Assembly (NCBI RefSeq): GCF_900100385.1
Contig: NZ_FNFC01000014.1
Span: 1-64,000 of the forward strand
Source: Halovenus aranensis
GTDB taxonomy: Archaea > Halobacteriota > Halobacteria > Halobacteriales > Haloarculaceae
Reading direction: 5' to 3'
DNA length: 64,000 nucleotides
The notes beneath the pieces were generated by a model. It searched no databases. It was not told the origin of the DNA and was given only the letters and a program-made list of their open reading frames with translations. Position 1 is the stretch's first letter. Each line of letters begins with the position of its first letter. The position numbers were made by a program, and so were the translations under genes. Below are positions 15,069-24,167 of the stretch, piece by piece.

Positions 15069-16313
15069 TTAGGGTAACATATTGGTTCCGGCGTCCTCAC
15101 CGCCTTCCAGCACTTCGATTTCGTAGCCTGCACTCTCCAGTGCCTCGAGAACCTCCGTGACGTGGTCGTCACCGCGCATTTCGAGGTCGATTTCCACCTC
15201 TGTCGAGGACATCGAGATATCACGGGACGTGCGGTCATGCTTGATAGCGTAGATGTTGGCCTCCTTCCCGGAGACGATATCAAGCAATCCGTCGAGCGCT
15301 CCCGGCCGGTCCGGAAGAACGGTCCGGATACGGAGGTAGCGGCCGGTCTCGACCAGACCGCGCATGATGACCGTCGTGAGCATGTTCATGTCGATATTAC
15401 CGCCACACAGCGTCGGGACAATGGTCTCACCCTCGTCGTACTCGAAGGTATCAGCGAGCAGTGCGGCGAGTCCAACCGCGCCGGCTCCCTCGGTGAGTGT
15501 CTTGCTTCGTTCGAGCAGCGTCGTCACAGCGACGGCAATCTCGGCGTCCGAGACCGTCACGACCTCGTCAACGCGCTCTTCGATGACCTGGTAGGTCTTC
15601 TTGCCGGTCGTCCGAGTCGCGATACCGTCTGCAATCGTCTCGACACTGTCTAACTCGATGCGCTCGCCCTTATCGAGCGAGGGCGCGACACTCGATGCAC
15701 CCTCGGCCTGGACGCCGACAACGCGAACGTCGGAGTTTTTTCCCTTGAGCGCCGTCGCAACGCCGGAGATGAGGCCGCCACCACCGATAGGAACGACCAC
15801 AGTGTCGACCTCAGGCAGTTCCTCGTAGATTTCGAGACCGATGGTCCCCTGGCCGGCCATCACCTCCCAGTCGTCGAAGGCAGGCAGGTAGTACCGCCCC
15901 TCCTCGCGTTCGAGTTTGCGGGCGTGTTCGGCAGCGGCATCGTAGTCGACGCCGTGGAGAATCACCTCTGCGCCGTAATCCTCGGTCGCCTGTATCTTCG
16001 AAATCGGGGCACCCTCTGGCATCACCACCTTCGAGTCGACTCCCATCCGGGACGCTGCGAGAGCAACACCTTGAGCGTGGTTGCCCGCGCTCGCGGTCAC
16101 GACACCTGGCTCCCGGTCTGACTCGGGAAGGGTTGCAATCCGGTTTGTCGCGCCGCGAATCTTGAACGACCCAGTTCGCTGGAGCATCTCCTGTTTTAGG
16201 TGGACGTCTGCACCTGTCATGTCCGAGAAGGTGTTCGAGTAGACGAGCGGCGTGTCCCGAGAGGTTTCGGCCACCCGGTCCTGTGCCGCGAGAACATCAG
16301 CTAACTCAAGCAT
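15069..16313 (-). CDS. ilvA: Threonine ammonia-lyase (threonine dehydratase)
   Basis: A 414-residue PLP enzyme. GSFKIRGATN places the PLP lysine at residue 51. GGGGLISGVATALK and ASAGNHAQGVAL are the phosphate- and substrate-binding loops. The C-terminal 85 residues form an ACT domain (RIRTVLPDRPGALDGLLDIV), which in this family senses amino acids. It converts threonine to 2-oxobutanoate for isoleucine synthesis, or acts in threonine breakdown if the ACT form is catabolic. The ATG at 16313 is chosen; an upstream extension would run through the promoter. A 16-bp palindrome lies at the likely transcription start. Confidence 0.9.
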   Translation of the reverse strand: MLELADVLAAQDRVAETSRDTPLVYSNTFSDMTGADVHLKQEMLQRTGSFKIRGATNRIATLPESDREPGVVTASAGNHAQGVALAASRMGVDSKVVMPEGAPISKIQATEDYGAEVILHGVDYDAAAEHARKLEREEGRYYLPAFDDWEVMAGQGTIGLEIYEELPEVDTVVVPIGGGGLISGVATALKGKNSDVRVVGVQAEGASSVAPSLDKGERIELDSVETIADGIATRTTGKKTYQVIEERVDEVVTVSDAEIAVAVTTLLERSKTLTEGAGAVGLAALLADTFEYDEGETIVPTLCGGNIDMNMLTTVIMRGLVETGRYLRIRTVLPDRPGALDGLLDIVSGKEANIYAIKHDRTSRDISMSSTEVEIDLEMRGDDHVTEVLEALESAGYEIEVLEGGEDAGTNMLP

Positions 16314-16380
16314 ATCCTGCCCGTTTGCGTCGGTGCGTGTTAGTGGTATCGGGACCGGAAAGAAAGCGGAACGTGTGACA

Positions 16381-16427
16381 TGCAGTCGCGACTGCAACCG
16401 TAGGGTTGCCCTCGGGATACTTAAAAC
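16381..16427 (-). promoter_or_regulatory. ilvA promoter with 16-bp perfect palindrome
   Basis: On the minus strand a box A-like TTTTAAGTA lies at about 16419-16427. The palindrome TGCAGTCGCGACTGCA occupies 16381-16396, where transcription should begin, about 70 bp before the ilvA ATG. It could be an operator for a dimeric regulator (Lrp-type is a natural guess) or form a hairpin at the 5' end of the mRNA. Confidence 0.55.
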
Positions 16428-17175
16428 CTAATGACCGTATCAGAATCAAAACCACAAGAAGGAAACCGGATATGCCGCCCGTCTGACGGTGAGACGACGC
16501 CTGTCTGATATATAAACAGAGGGCAGCGGCCGTGCTGTCGTTCCGGGTGTACTTCAGGTCGACCAGCCGCATTCTATATCGCGATAAATAATTTATCAAT
16601 CGCCACAATCGGTATCTATGGGTTCAAGCTCACCAACTGATTCGCGTCTCTCGGGGCACGAAACGCGCTGTCGTCGCGGATTCGTCGCTGACGGCGTAGA
16701 TACGAGACGACACACCCCGCGACAGAGCTCGGTCCTCGCGCGCGCAGCGGGGACTGCGCGACCAGTGGTCTACCCTCTGGTCGGCGTGGTGGCGATTCGA
16801 CGAAATACGAATTCGGTCGTGGTGATTGTTGCGGTACGTCTCGTGACCATGTCACATGACTGGCCGTGTCACATCGTGTGAAATGCGTCTGTTGCTACGG
16901 CCGTAACGACTCGCAATACTCACTACCGCTTGCCGTCCTCGCGTCGCTCAATTCGCTCACAACCGGCGCGTCTTATGTCTAGCTCGGGTGGTTTCTCCTG
17001 TTGTCGTCCGCCGGCCGGTTGCGTAGCTGGTAGATAGTATCTGTACTCCGGAATGTCGCCGGGGTAACGCCCCACTATATATAATATATCGCTTGCTGCT
17101 ATACAGAACCAGCGTGAGATGCGAGCCAGACGACGAGACACAATGCTCTTGTCCGTCGCAACGAGCCCTTCGAGC
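16428..17175. other. Long intergenic region before the arginine decarboxylase gene
   Basis: About 750 bp with no convincing gene. It contains a strong AT-rich palindrome at 16583-16597 and a frame starting with ATG at 16618 (87 residues, not acidic). A GC hairpin lies at 16741-16760 (CGCGCAG/CTGCGCG, 6-nt loop), and a second stretch of AT-rich sequence (TATATATAATATATCG) lies around 17080. A small RNA or a short leaderless protein could start near 16615. Confidence 0.45.
16583..16620 (+). promoter_or_regulatory. Palindromic box A ahead of a possible leaderless start
   Basis: GATAAAT-A-ATTTATC (16583-16597) is a perfect 15-base palindrome and a good archaeal TATA element. Its centre is 28 bp upstream of the ATG at 16618, the spacing of leaderless haloarchaeal mRNAs. 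Being symmetrical, it could drive both directions or be a repressor site. Confidence 0.45.
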
Positions 17176-17637
17176 ATGATTCGTATCGTCTGGGGGACTG
17201 GCACCGCCGGCACGCAGAAGGCGTCGTTCGACGAGGCGCTGGCGGCGGCAAACGTCCACCAGTACAACCTCCGTGAACTCTCGTCGGTTATTCCTGCGTC
17301 CGTGCCCGTCGAGTCCAGCGGGACCGCGCCGGAGTTGGGTGCGACGGGTAACGCGCTCAATGTCGTGTTAGCACGGCAGACGAGTCCGCCCGACACCCGT
17401 GCAGCCGCCGGGCTCGCGTGGGCACAGACCGACGACGGGTCGGGTATCTTCTACGAGGCAGACGGAACCGACCCGGCGTCGGTCCGCGACCGACTCTCTC
17501 AGGGTATCGAACACGGCTGTGCACTGCGCGACATCGACGCCGACATCGAGACCCACATCGTCACCGCCGGGCCGACAGAGCAGTATACGACTGCTGCCGT
17601 GCTCGCGGTCTACGGCGAGAGCGAGCCACTCGTGTGA
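17176..17637 (+). CDS. pdaD: Pyruvoyl-dependent arginine decarboxylase
   Basis: A 153-residue proenzyme. The MIRIVWGTGTAGTQKASFDE start and YNLRELSSVIP are characteristic of the family. Self-cleavage between Ser36 and Ser37 should give a beta chain and a pyruvoyl alpha chain. The product converts arginine to agmatine, needed for polyamines and for agmatidine in archaeal tRNA-Ile2. The ATG at 17176 is preferred over 17119, because upstream residues are basic and absent from the family. It stands alone and is convergent with the metal ABC transporter. Arginine for it could come from the cluster at 24-33 kb. Confidence 0.9.
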   Translation: MIRIVWGTGTAGTQKASFDEALAAANVHQYNLRELSSVIPASVPVESSGTAPELGATGNALNVVLARQTSPPDTRAAAGLAWAQTDDGSGIFYEADGTDPASVRDRLSQGIEHGCALRDIDADIETHIVTAGPTEQYTTAAVLAVYGESEPLV

Positions 17638-17641
17638 CCGC

Positions 17642-18598
17642 CTAGTCCGCTGCTTGCTCGGCCGGGTCCTCGACTGTTGCTCGTCTGGACTGGAGTTTGC
17701 CGAGTAACACGGCGACGACGTAGATGCCGACTGCGACGAGGACGATTGTGCCGCCGGCGGTCGCGTTGTACTGATACGAGAGTGTAATCCCCATGAGGAC
17801 CGCGAGTTCTGCGAGGACGACAGAGGCGAGTAGTGCCTCCCGAAAGCTCCGGGCGAGTTGGGTGGCTCCTGCGACCGGAACGACGAGCATCGCGGCAACG
17901 AGGATGACGCCCATAATCTGCATCGCGCCTACGACCACGAGCGCCGTCAGCATGACCATGATACGGTTGTACCAGCGGACGTTGATGCCGGCGACGCGTG
18001 CGGCAGTTTCGTCGAAGGTGACATAGAGCAACTGCTTGTATGTGATACCGACCACCAGCGAGATGACGACGAACAGTCCGACGAGGAGGATAGCGCTCTG
18101 GCTGGTGACCGTCGAGAGGTTTCCGAAAAGGTACTGATTGACACCGACAGCGAGCCCACCGGCGTTGATGCTGATGAGCACCGACCCGAGCGCGAACCCA
18201 GTCGAAAGGACAATCGCCATCGACACGTCGTTGTATGCGTCTGTCACCTCCGAGATGAGTTCGATAGCCAGCGCCGCGAGCATCCCGACGACGACGGCCG
18301 TCAGATACGGGGAGACACCCGTTCCGAGAACCGAGTTGACGAACAGCCCGACGGCGACACCGGCAAAGGCAGTATGTGCGAGGGCGTCGCCGATGAGTGC
18401 GAGCTGGCGGTGGACGAGGAAGGTACCGATGAGCGGCGCCATCACCGCGATGAGCATCCCGACCAGAAAAGCCCGGTGCATGAACCCGTACTGGAGCATC
18501 TTGATGCCGAGTTCTTCGCCGACCGCACCGAGCAAGTCGCTCCAGCGTTCGAGGAGCCACTCCACCCCGGCGTAGGGAAGCCCGACGATGCCGGTCAT
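17642..18598 (-). CDS. znuB: Metal ABC transporter permease (Zn/Mn type)
   Basis: A 318-residue, highly hydrophobic protein with about eight TM helices, of the ABC-3 permease family used for zinc, manganese or iron. The segments MLIAVMAPLIGTFLVHRQLA and LIGDALAHTAFAGVAVG are the family signature near the N-terminus. Its start overlaps the ATPase stop as ATGA (18595-18598), so subunits are made in a fixed ratio. The solute-binding protein is the first gene of the operon. The metal cannot be told from the permease. Confidence 0.88.
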   Translation of the reverse strand: MTGIVGLPYAGVEWLLERWSDLLGAVGEELGIKMLQYGFMHRAFLVGMLIAVMAPLIGTFLVHRQLALIGDALAHTAFAGVAVGLFVNSVLGTGVSPYLTAVVVGMLAALAIELISEVTDAYNDVSMAIVLSTGFALGSVLISINAGGLAVGVNQYLFGNLSTVTSQSAILLVGLFVVISLVVGITYKQLLYVTFDETAARVAGINVRWYNRIMVMLTALVVVGAMQIMGVILVAAMLVVPVAGATQLARSFREALLASVVLAELAVLMGITLSYQYNATAGGTIVLVAVGIYVVAVLLGKLQSRRATVEDPAEQAAD

Positions 18599-19350
18599 GC
18601 AAGCGTCACCTCCTCGCCGCGCCTGATGTTGGTACCGTATGCCTTGTCGAGTGCGTCGGTTTCGACGAACCGCTCTGGCGGACCATCGAAGTACAGTTGG
18701 CGGTTGAGACAGACCACTCGGTCGGCGTGTTCGAGGACCGCGCCGATGTCGTGTTCGACGAGCAACACGGTCATCCCGTCGTCGTTGAGCCCATCGAGCA
18801 GGTCGAAAAACGCTTCGACAGACTCGGCGTCGACGCCGACGGTCGGCTCGTCGAGCACCAGCAGGTCGGCCTCGCCCGCGAGCGCTCGCGCGATGTAGGC
18901 GCGCTGGCGCTGCCCGCCAGAGAGCTTCGTGATGCGCCTGTCGGCGAGGTGTTCGATGCCCACTGTCCGGAGCGCCTCGCGGGCGTGGTCTCTGTCGGCC
19001 TCGGTCAGCCGGCCGAAGCCGGCATGTGGAAACCGCCCCATGAGAACGACCTCGAAGACGGTTATCGGCATCTCTTTGGTATTCTCGGTCACGTCCTGTG
19101 CGACGTAGCCGACCCGCTCGCGCTCGACGAATGCTCGCGGCGACTGGCCGAACAGCCGTACCGTTCCACTGTCGGGGGTATGCAAGCCGAGCATGAGCTG
19201 CATCAGCGTACTCTTTCCTGAGCCGTTTGGGCCGATGATGCCGACGTACTCGCCGCTCTCGACGTCCAGCGAGATATCGGTCAAGACGGAGCTTGCGGTG
19301 TACCCGAACGTCACGTCCTCCAGTTCGATGAGTGTCTGTGTCGCTGTCAT
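18595..19350 (-). CDS. znuC: Metal ABC transporter ATP-binding protein
   Basis: A 251-residue ABC ATPase with Walker A GPNGSGKST, a Q-loop (YVAQDV), signature LSGGQRQRAY, Walker B LLVLDEPTVGVD and an H-loop (VEHDIG). The ATG at 19350 overlaps the stop of the substrate-binding protein, so all three operon genes are translationally coupled. It powers uptake through the permease at 17642-18598. Longer frames upstream run through the binding-protein gene in another frame and are not real. Confidence 0.92.
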   Translation of the reverse strand: MTATQTLIELEDVTFGYTASSVLTDISLDVESGEYVGIIGPNGSGKSTLMQLMLGLHTPDSGTVRLFGQSPRAFVERERVGYVAQDVTENTKEMPITVFEVVLMGRFPHAGFGRLTEADRDHAREALRTVGIEHLADRRITKLSGGQRQRAYIARALAGEADLLVLDEPTVGVDAESVEAFFDLLDGLNDDGMTVLLVEHDIGAVLEHADRVVCLNRQLYFDGPPERFVETDALDKAYGTNIRRGEEVTLA

Positions 19351-20402
19351 CAGTCGAAGTTTCGCCAGTTTTCGGCAAATTCCGTCGACGGCTCGTCGAC
19401 GCCGAGTACGATTTCGAACGTCGGCATGTTGATATTTCTCGCAATCTCGACGTAGCCCCAGCCGCGCTCGACCCACTCCTCTGTGGTCCCGGCGTACGGC
19501 GTCACGGGGTAGTACGCCGTCACGTCTGTCTCGTCCCGGAGCTGTCTGGCCGGCTGTCGCGGCTCGAAGACGGCCGCGCCGATGTACTCGATATCGTAGT
19601 CGGCAATCGTCTCCTGTGCGCGCTGTCTGGCTTTCGGGGGCACATCGTTGCCGGCCGCTAGGTTCGCGACGAGTGGCTGTATCGTCGCACCGTAGCGCTC
19701 GCCGACGTACTGGAATGCGTTGTGAGCGGCCAGAAAGACGACATCTCTGTCGGCGCTGTCGAATATTTCGGCCCATTCGTCGTCGATGTCGTCTAGTTCA
19801 GCGCGCACGTCCTCGGCGTTCGACCGGAGAGTAGACTCGTGCTCGGGTGCGACTGCCACCAGTCCCTCGACGATGTTGTCGACGGCCGCCTTCGCACGGT
19901 GTGGGTCGAGCCAGAAGTGGGGGTCTTTCCCCTGGCTGTCACCGACTCCCTCCTCCTCGGGGTCGAGACTGGCCGCGAGGCCGAGGAGGTCGATATCTTC
20001 GCGGGCGTTGATTTCGCTGGTGCCGGCGTCGTCGTCGCGGACCGTCCTGAGTGCCCGGTCTGCCCAGGGCTGAAAGCCCGGGCCGACGGTGATGAACGCG
20101 TCTGCGTCGATAATCCGTCGCGTAATCGATGGGTCCGGGTCCCAACCGTGGCCGTGGAGTCCCGTCGGAACGAGATTCTCGACTGTAACCGGTGTTCCGT
20201 CCGCGACTTTCCGTCCAAAATCGTAGAACGTAAAGAACGATGCGACGACGGTCGCGCCGTCGTCTGCCGCGACCCGGCCGTCGCCGTCGTCGTCACCGAC
20301 ACAGCCAGCAAGCGACCCCGCGACCGCGCCGCCGGCAGCCGCGACCAGCTGGCGCCGACTCAGTGTCGGAGACCACCGCTCGTCGATTGAATTGTGTTTC
20401 AT
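19350..20402 (-). CDS. znuA: Metal ABC transporter substrate-binding lipoprotein
   Basis: A 350-residue protein with a Tat motif (SRRQLV, residues 15-20) and lipobox Cys34, so it is tethered on the outside. An acidic stretch (DDDGDG) follows the cysteine. Metal ligand candidates are the histidines of GLHGHGWDPDPS, DPHFWLDPHR and AAHNAFQYVG, as in ZnuA/PsaA-type cluster A-I proteins. It is the first gene of a three-gene operon. The long His-rich loop of classic zinc proteins is absent, so manganese is also possible. Confidence 0.88.
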   Translation of the reverse strand: MKHNSIDERWSPTLSRRQLVAAAGGAVAGSLAGCVGDDDGDGRVAADDGATVVASFFTFYDFGRKVADGTPVTVENLVPTGLHGHGWDPDPSITRRIIDADAFITVGPGFQPWADRALRTVRDDDAGTSEINAREDIDLLGLAASLDPEEEGVGDSQGKDPHFWLDPHRAKAAVDNIVEGLVAVAPEHESTLRSNAEDVRAELDDIDDEWAEIFDSADRDVVFLAAHNAFQYVGERYGATIQPLVANLAAGNDVPPKARQRAQETIADYDIEYIGAAVFEPRQPARQLRDETDVTAYYPVTPYAGTTEEWVERGWGYVEIARNINMPTFEIVLGVDEPSTEFAENWRNFD

Positions 20403-20435
20403 TACCTGCTATTCGCAAGAGCTAATACTTCAATT

Positions 20436-20460
20436 TTTGGACTCAAATCTATTATTTAGA
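20436..20460 (-). promoter_or_regulatory. Promoter and possible operator of the metal ABC operon
   Basis: On the minus strand TAAATAAT (about 20452-20459) is a box A about 50 bp upstream of the binding-protein ATG. Between them TTTG-gact-CAAA (20436-20447) is a short dyad at the likely transcription start. Metal repressors of the DtxR/SirR type bind there in haloarchaeal metal-uptake operons, so this is a candidate site. Confidence 0.35.
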
Positions 20461-20693
20461 GGCGTCAAAATTTTGTGCAGGTCAGGGACGAACTGTCGCG
20501 ACTATTCGATTGACCTCTTCTCGCGTATCGAAAACGACTCTCTGCAGTCGAGTCACGCTATCGAAAAAACGTATCCTGGCGGCAGAACCGACGGTCCAGC
20601 CCGTCGGCCAGATACATACCGCGTGTCAACAGATATGCTGGCCACGGCCCCTGAAACGGCAGGGCGCTGCCTGCAGCGTACGGGTGCCCGTCC

Positions 20694-21518
20694 TCAGACG
20701 AGAACGCTCTGTACGTTCGCGACGAGTTCACCAGCCGACAGCGATTCGAAGGTGTCGTCGGCAAGCGTGAGTCGCTGGCGCGGCCGTCCGACACCGATGT
20801 TCTCGCTTTCGGTCGCCACGACGCCGACATCTTCGAGTTGCTGTTTCAGCTTCGAGACCGTGCCCTGGGTCGCGAGCGTCGTGGTCTCGGCCCACTCGAC
20901 GACATCGCGTAACAGCAAGTCATGTTTCGCCCCGACCAGCAGGCCGACAGTCACCGGCTCAGGCCTGTTGTCCGGCGCCCGAGTCCCGACCGCGGCGTAC
21001 GCGTCGTCGAGGTCCTCGCTGACGTTCGTCCCCAGTTTGTGTTCAGCCAGCGTCAGCAGCCGCGAGTACGGCGGCGTGTCGACGGATTCGGGAATCCCCA
21101 TCTCCCACTCGGTGTCGTATGTCTCCCACAGCCGGCTGACAATCTCCTCGTCGACAATCTCGGTCTGGACCACTTCCTCGCCCGACAGCGGAAGCAGCGA
21201 GACTGCTTTCTCGGGACTCACCAGCAACGTCGGCGTGGTCCCCGCTTCGTCGGTCCCCGACCGTATCGACAGTTGACCGTCTGCAGCCAATTCGCTCGCC
21301 TTCGTGGCGACGAGAAAGTCTTTTTCGAGTTGCTTGAGCGTCGCGGAGTCACAGAGCCATTCGACGGTCGTCTCGTTGTCCTCGGCTTCTTGTAGTGTGT
21401 CGATAACCGCAACGAGAAACGCGCTGTTTGCGCTTCTGATACGCCACTGCTGTGCTGATGCCCCGATGATATGGTCAGTTACGCAGTCGGAATACGTACT
21501 TATCCCGATAGAATCCAT
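20694..21518 (-). CDS. TbsP-like transcriptional regulator
   Basis: A 274-residue protein that matches, from memory, the haloarchaeal TbsP/DUF5821 family: N-terminal GASAQQWRIRSANSAFLVAV, a middle acidic sensor-like region, and a C-terminal winged-helix segment (LLRDVVEWAETTTLATQGTV, SKLKQQLEDVGVV, RPRQRLTLAD). In Haloferax, TbsP acts together with TrmB on glucose-metabolism genes. No target can be inferred here, although the disrupted Azf-like gene in the same window is also a glucose-metabolism gene. The ATG at 21518 has a long AT-rich region upstream (about 265 bp). Confidence 0.75.
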   Translation of the reverse strand: MDSIGISTYSDCVTDHIIGASAQQWRIRSANSAFLVAVIDTLQEAEDNETTVEWLCDSATLKQLEKDFLVATKASELAADGQLSIRSGTDEAGTTPTLLVSPEKAVSLLPLSGEEVVQTEIVDEEIVSRLWETYDTEWEMGIPESVDTPPYSRLLTLAEHKLGTNVSEDLDDAYAAVGTRAPDNRPEPVTVGLLVGAKHDLLLRDVVEWAETTTLATQGTVSKLKQQLEDVGVVATESENIGVGRPRQRLTLADDTFESLSAGELVANVQSVLV

Positions 21519-21783
21519 ATCTATGTTAGACGGATTTACTCGAATAAATGTGACGATGTGAGTGACTGGTATCGTCCAATATCTACTTTTACAACCGCAT
21601 TTTATTGAATGAATGTTCGTTTTATTCTCCTTATTTTGTGATTGTTTCTATATTGTGGTAGTTACACATTGCTGTCATCGCTGCGCCAGCTGACAGTCGC
21701 CATGTTCGTGTGCATGGACGCACGCCTCTCAGAGCCGGAAACCTGCCCCGGGTTTATATACGAAGCGGGATACACTCTCGTGC

Positions 21784-22635
21784 ATGCAACTTCTCCGGCG
21801 TCTCAAAACAGGGTTCGTCCTGACCAAGGACAGCCTGCTCGTCATGCGGCACAATCCGGAACTGTTTCTTTTCCCGGCAGTCAGTGGTCTGGCCGGGCTT
21901 GGTTTTCTCGTGGTGTTTCTCGGCGTGACGTTCGGCCTGCTGGCGGCCAGCCTGGACGCTCTCGCTCTCGTCGGTCTGTTCGTGACCTATCTCGTGCTGA
22001 CGTTCGTCTCGTCGTTTTTCGCCGCTGCGATGGTCCACCAGACGCGCGAGGTCCTCGCCGGCAGCGACGCTTCGCTCCGGGAAGGGATGGCCGCGGCCTG
22101 GGAGGTGAAAGGGTCGCTGTTGGTTTGGTCGCTCATCAGCGCGACTGTCGGCATCCTCATCAACGCTATCGAGAACTCGGACTCACGACTCGGGCGCCTC
22201 GTCGGTGCCGTCTTTGGGGTCGCCTGGACGCTGATGACGTTTTTCGTCGTTCCCGTCATCGTCTTCGAGCGCGTCTCGACGAAAGAGATGTTCACGCGCA
22301 GCGCCGGCACGTTCAAACAGACCTGGGGTGAGACGCCGATTAGCCTCCTCGGTATCAACGTCGTCTCGGCCGTCGTGGCGCTCCCGTTTGCTCTCCCCGG
22401 CATCTACTTGTTCGACGCTGGATTCGCTCTCACCGGCATTGGACTGTTGTTTGTCGGCGCACTACTGTCGTTTTTGATCGCACAGACACTCCAGGGCGTG
22501 GTAAAGACGACGCTGTATCTCTACGCCAGTGACGGCACGCGTCCCGAGGAGTTCGATAACGTCGACTTCGACGGGCTGGCAAGCCAGCGCCAGGGGACGG
22601 GCCGTCGCTCACCGATGAGCGGCGGATTCCGCTAG
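21784..22635 (+). CDS. Polytopic membrane protein, DUF6159-like
   Basis: A 283-residue protein with about six TM helices (for example LFLFPAVSGLAGLGFLVVFL and LVTYLVLTFVSSFFAAAMV-like segments). A soluble loop carries EVLAGSDASLREGMAAAWEV, and there is a short basic C-terminus. The N-terminal KTGFVLTKDSLLVMRHNPEL and FKQTWGETPISLLGINVVS patterns are those of a haloarchaeal family of unknown function. The ATG at 21784 follows GTTTATATACG at about 21750, a good box A. It ends 4 bp inside the convergent cysS gene. Confidence 0.8.
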   Translation: MQLLRRLKTGFVLTKDSLLVMRHNPELFLFPAVSGLAGLGFLVVFLGVTFGLLAASLDALALVGLFVTYLVLTFVSSFFAAAMVHQTREVLAGSDASLREGMAAAWEVKGSLLVWSLISATVGILINAIENSDSRLGRLVGAVFGVAWTLMTFFVVPVIVFERVSTKEMFTRSAGTFKQTWGETPISLLGINVVSAVVALPFALPGIYLFDAGFALTGIGLLFVGALLSFLIAQTLQGVVKTTLYLYASDGTRPEEFDNVDFDGLASQRQGTGRRSPMSGGFR

Positions 22636-24122
22636 GGGAGGCGGTACTCGGTCCCGTCGCCGGTGTCCTGGACCTCAATGCCCAGCGCGTCGAGTTCGTC
22701 ACGCAGGGCGTCGGCGCGCTCGTAGTTGCCGTCGTCGCGCTCCTGTTCGCGCACGTTGAGAACCAGTTCGACGAGGTCGTCGGCGACTGAGACGGTTCCC
22801 TCGTCAGTCGCCTCGCCAAGGGCAAGCCCCAGGACGCCGCCTCCGAACTCCTCGAATGTCTCGATAGCGCGCCGCAGGTTCTGGTAGTCGTATGCCGCGT
22901 GTCCGTCGACGTGAGCGTGAACGGCGCCCACGAGTTCGAGCAATCGTGCGGTCGCCTTCCGGGTGTTGAAGTCGTCGTTCATCGCCGTCTCGAAGCCCTC
23001 GCGGGCGGCGTCGACGGCCGCGCTGAGCTGGTCGTCGGTGACGGTCGTGGTCGCGTCGACGGAGTCGGCGGTCTCGACGGCTCGTTCGTAGCCGCGTTCG
23101 AGCCGCTCCCAGCGCTCGATTGCCTCCTCGATAGTGTTGCTGCTGTAGGTCGCCGGACTGTGGTATGCCGTCGACAGCAGGAACGTCCGGACGACGTTCG
23201 GCCCGTACGCCTCGATTGCCTCGGCGACGGTCTCGAAGTTGCCCAGCGAGGAGGACATCTTCTCGTCGTCGGGGGCATCGAGCAGGCGGACGTGCAGCCA
23301 GTAGCGAGCGAACGTCTCGCCGGTGGCAGCCTCGCTCTGGGCGATTTCGTTTTCGTGGTGAGGGAAGACGAGGTCCTGCCCGCCGACGTGGATGTCGATT
23401 GTGTCGTCGAGATGGGTCATCGACATGGCAGAGCACTCGATGTGCCAGCCCGGTCGCCCCTCGCCCCACGGCGAGTCCCAGGTCTGTGCGGCCGCGGCGG
23501 CCGTCTCGGGGTCGGCCGCCCCCTCGTGTTGGTGACCGGCGATTTCGTCGGGGTCGACTCCGTCGGCCTTCCAGAGCGCGAAATCCGCCGGGTTGCGCTT
23601 CTCGGCTCGCTCGGCGTCGGTGCCCTGGGCCTCCATCTCCGCGGGGTCCTGGTTCGAGAGCTTACCGTACTCATCGAAGGCGGTCACGTCGAAGTAGACC
23701 GAGCCGTTCGACTCGTAGGCGTAGCCGGCCTCGACCAGTTGCTCGACGAGGTCGATAATCTCGGGGACGTGCTCGGAGACGCGGGGGTAGACCTCCGCCC
23801 GGCGGAGGTTCAGCGCGCGCATGTCCCGGATGATGTCTTCGATGTACGACCGGGCGACCTCGCGTTCGTCGTCGCCATTCTCGCCGACCCGGGCGACGAT
23901 TTTCTCGTTCACGTCGGTGAAGTTCTCGACGTGGCGAACGTCGTACCCGAGCCACTCCAGCCAGCGGTGCATCACGTCGACGTGGACCCACCCGCGGGCG
24001 TGGCCGAGATGGGCCGGGTCCGAGGTCGTCAGGCCACAGTAATACAGCAAGACGGAGTCGGGGTCCTGTGGCTCGAACGCCTCGCGTTCGCCGGTGAGCG
24101 AATTCGTCACTCGGAGCGTCAT
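22632..24122 (-). CDS. cysS: Cysteinyl-tRNA synthetase
   Basis: A 496-residue class I synthetase. The HIGH motif reads HLGH within GLTTSDPAHLGHARGWVHVD. Zinc ligands come from YYCGL, WHIECSAM and HHENEIAQSEAATG. KMSKS reads KMSSSLGNF. A C-terminal helical anticodon-binding domain follows. It charges tRNA-Cys. The ATG at 24122 is the natural start (MTLRVTNSLTGEREAFEPQD). The long plus-strand frame across this gene is a composition artefact. Confidence 0.95.
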   Translation of the reverse strand: MTLRVTNSLTGEREAFEPQDPDSVLLYYCGLTTSDPAHLGHARGWVHVDVMHRWLEWLGYDVRHVENFTDVNEKIVARVGENGDDEREVARSYIEDIIRDMRALNLRRAEVYPRVSEHVPEIIDLVEQLVEAGYAYESNGSVYFDVTAFDEYGKLSNQDPAEMEAQGTDAERAEKRNPADFALWKADGVDPDEIAGHQHEGAADPETAAAAAQTWDSPWGEGRPGWHIECSAMSMTHLDDTIDIHVGGQDLVFPHHENEIAQSEAATGETFARYWLHVRLLDAPDDEKMSSSLGNFETVAEAIEAYGPNVVRTFLLSTAYHSPATYSSNTIEEAIERWERLERGYERAVETADSVDATTTVTDDQLSAAVDAAREGFETAMNDDFNTRKATARLLELVGAVHAHVDGHAAYDYQNLRRAIETFEEFGGGVLGLALGEATDEGTVSVADDLVELVLNVREQERDDGNYERADALRDELDALGIEVQDTGDGTEYRLP

Positions 24123-24167
24123 TACCCGTCTCTACGTGGGCCAGCGCTTGAAGCCTGTGGAACTACC

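Noticed and set aside
16618-16640. GGTTCAAG motif resembling a tRNA T-arm
   Set aside because: The flanking five bases do not pair and no D-arm or acceptor stem can be drawn.
16923-17396. 157-residue minus-strand frame
   Set aside because: It overlaps the start of pdaD, whose N-terminus is well conserved, and the composition is not haloarchaeal.
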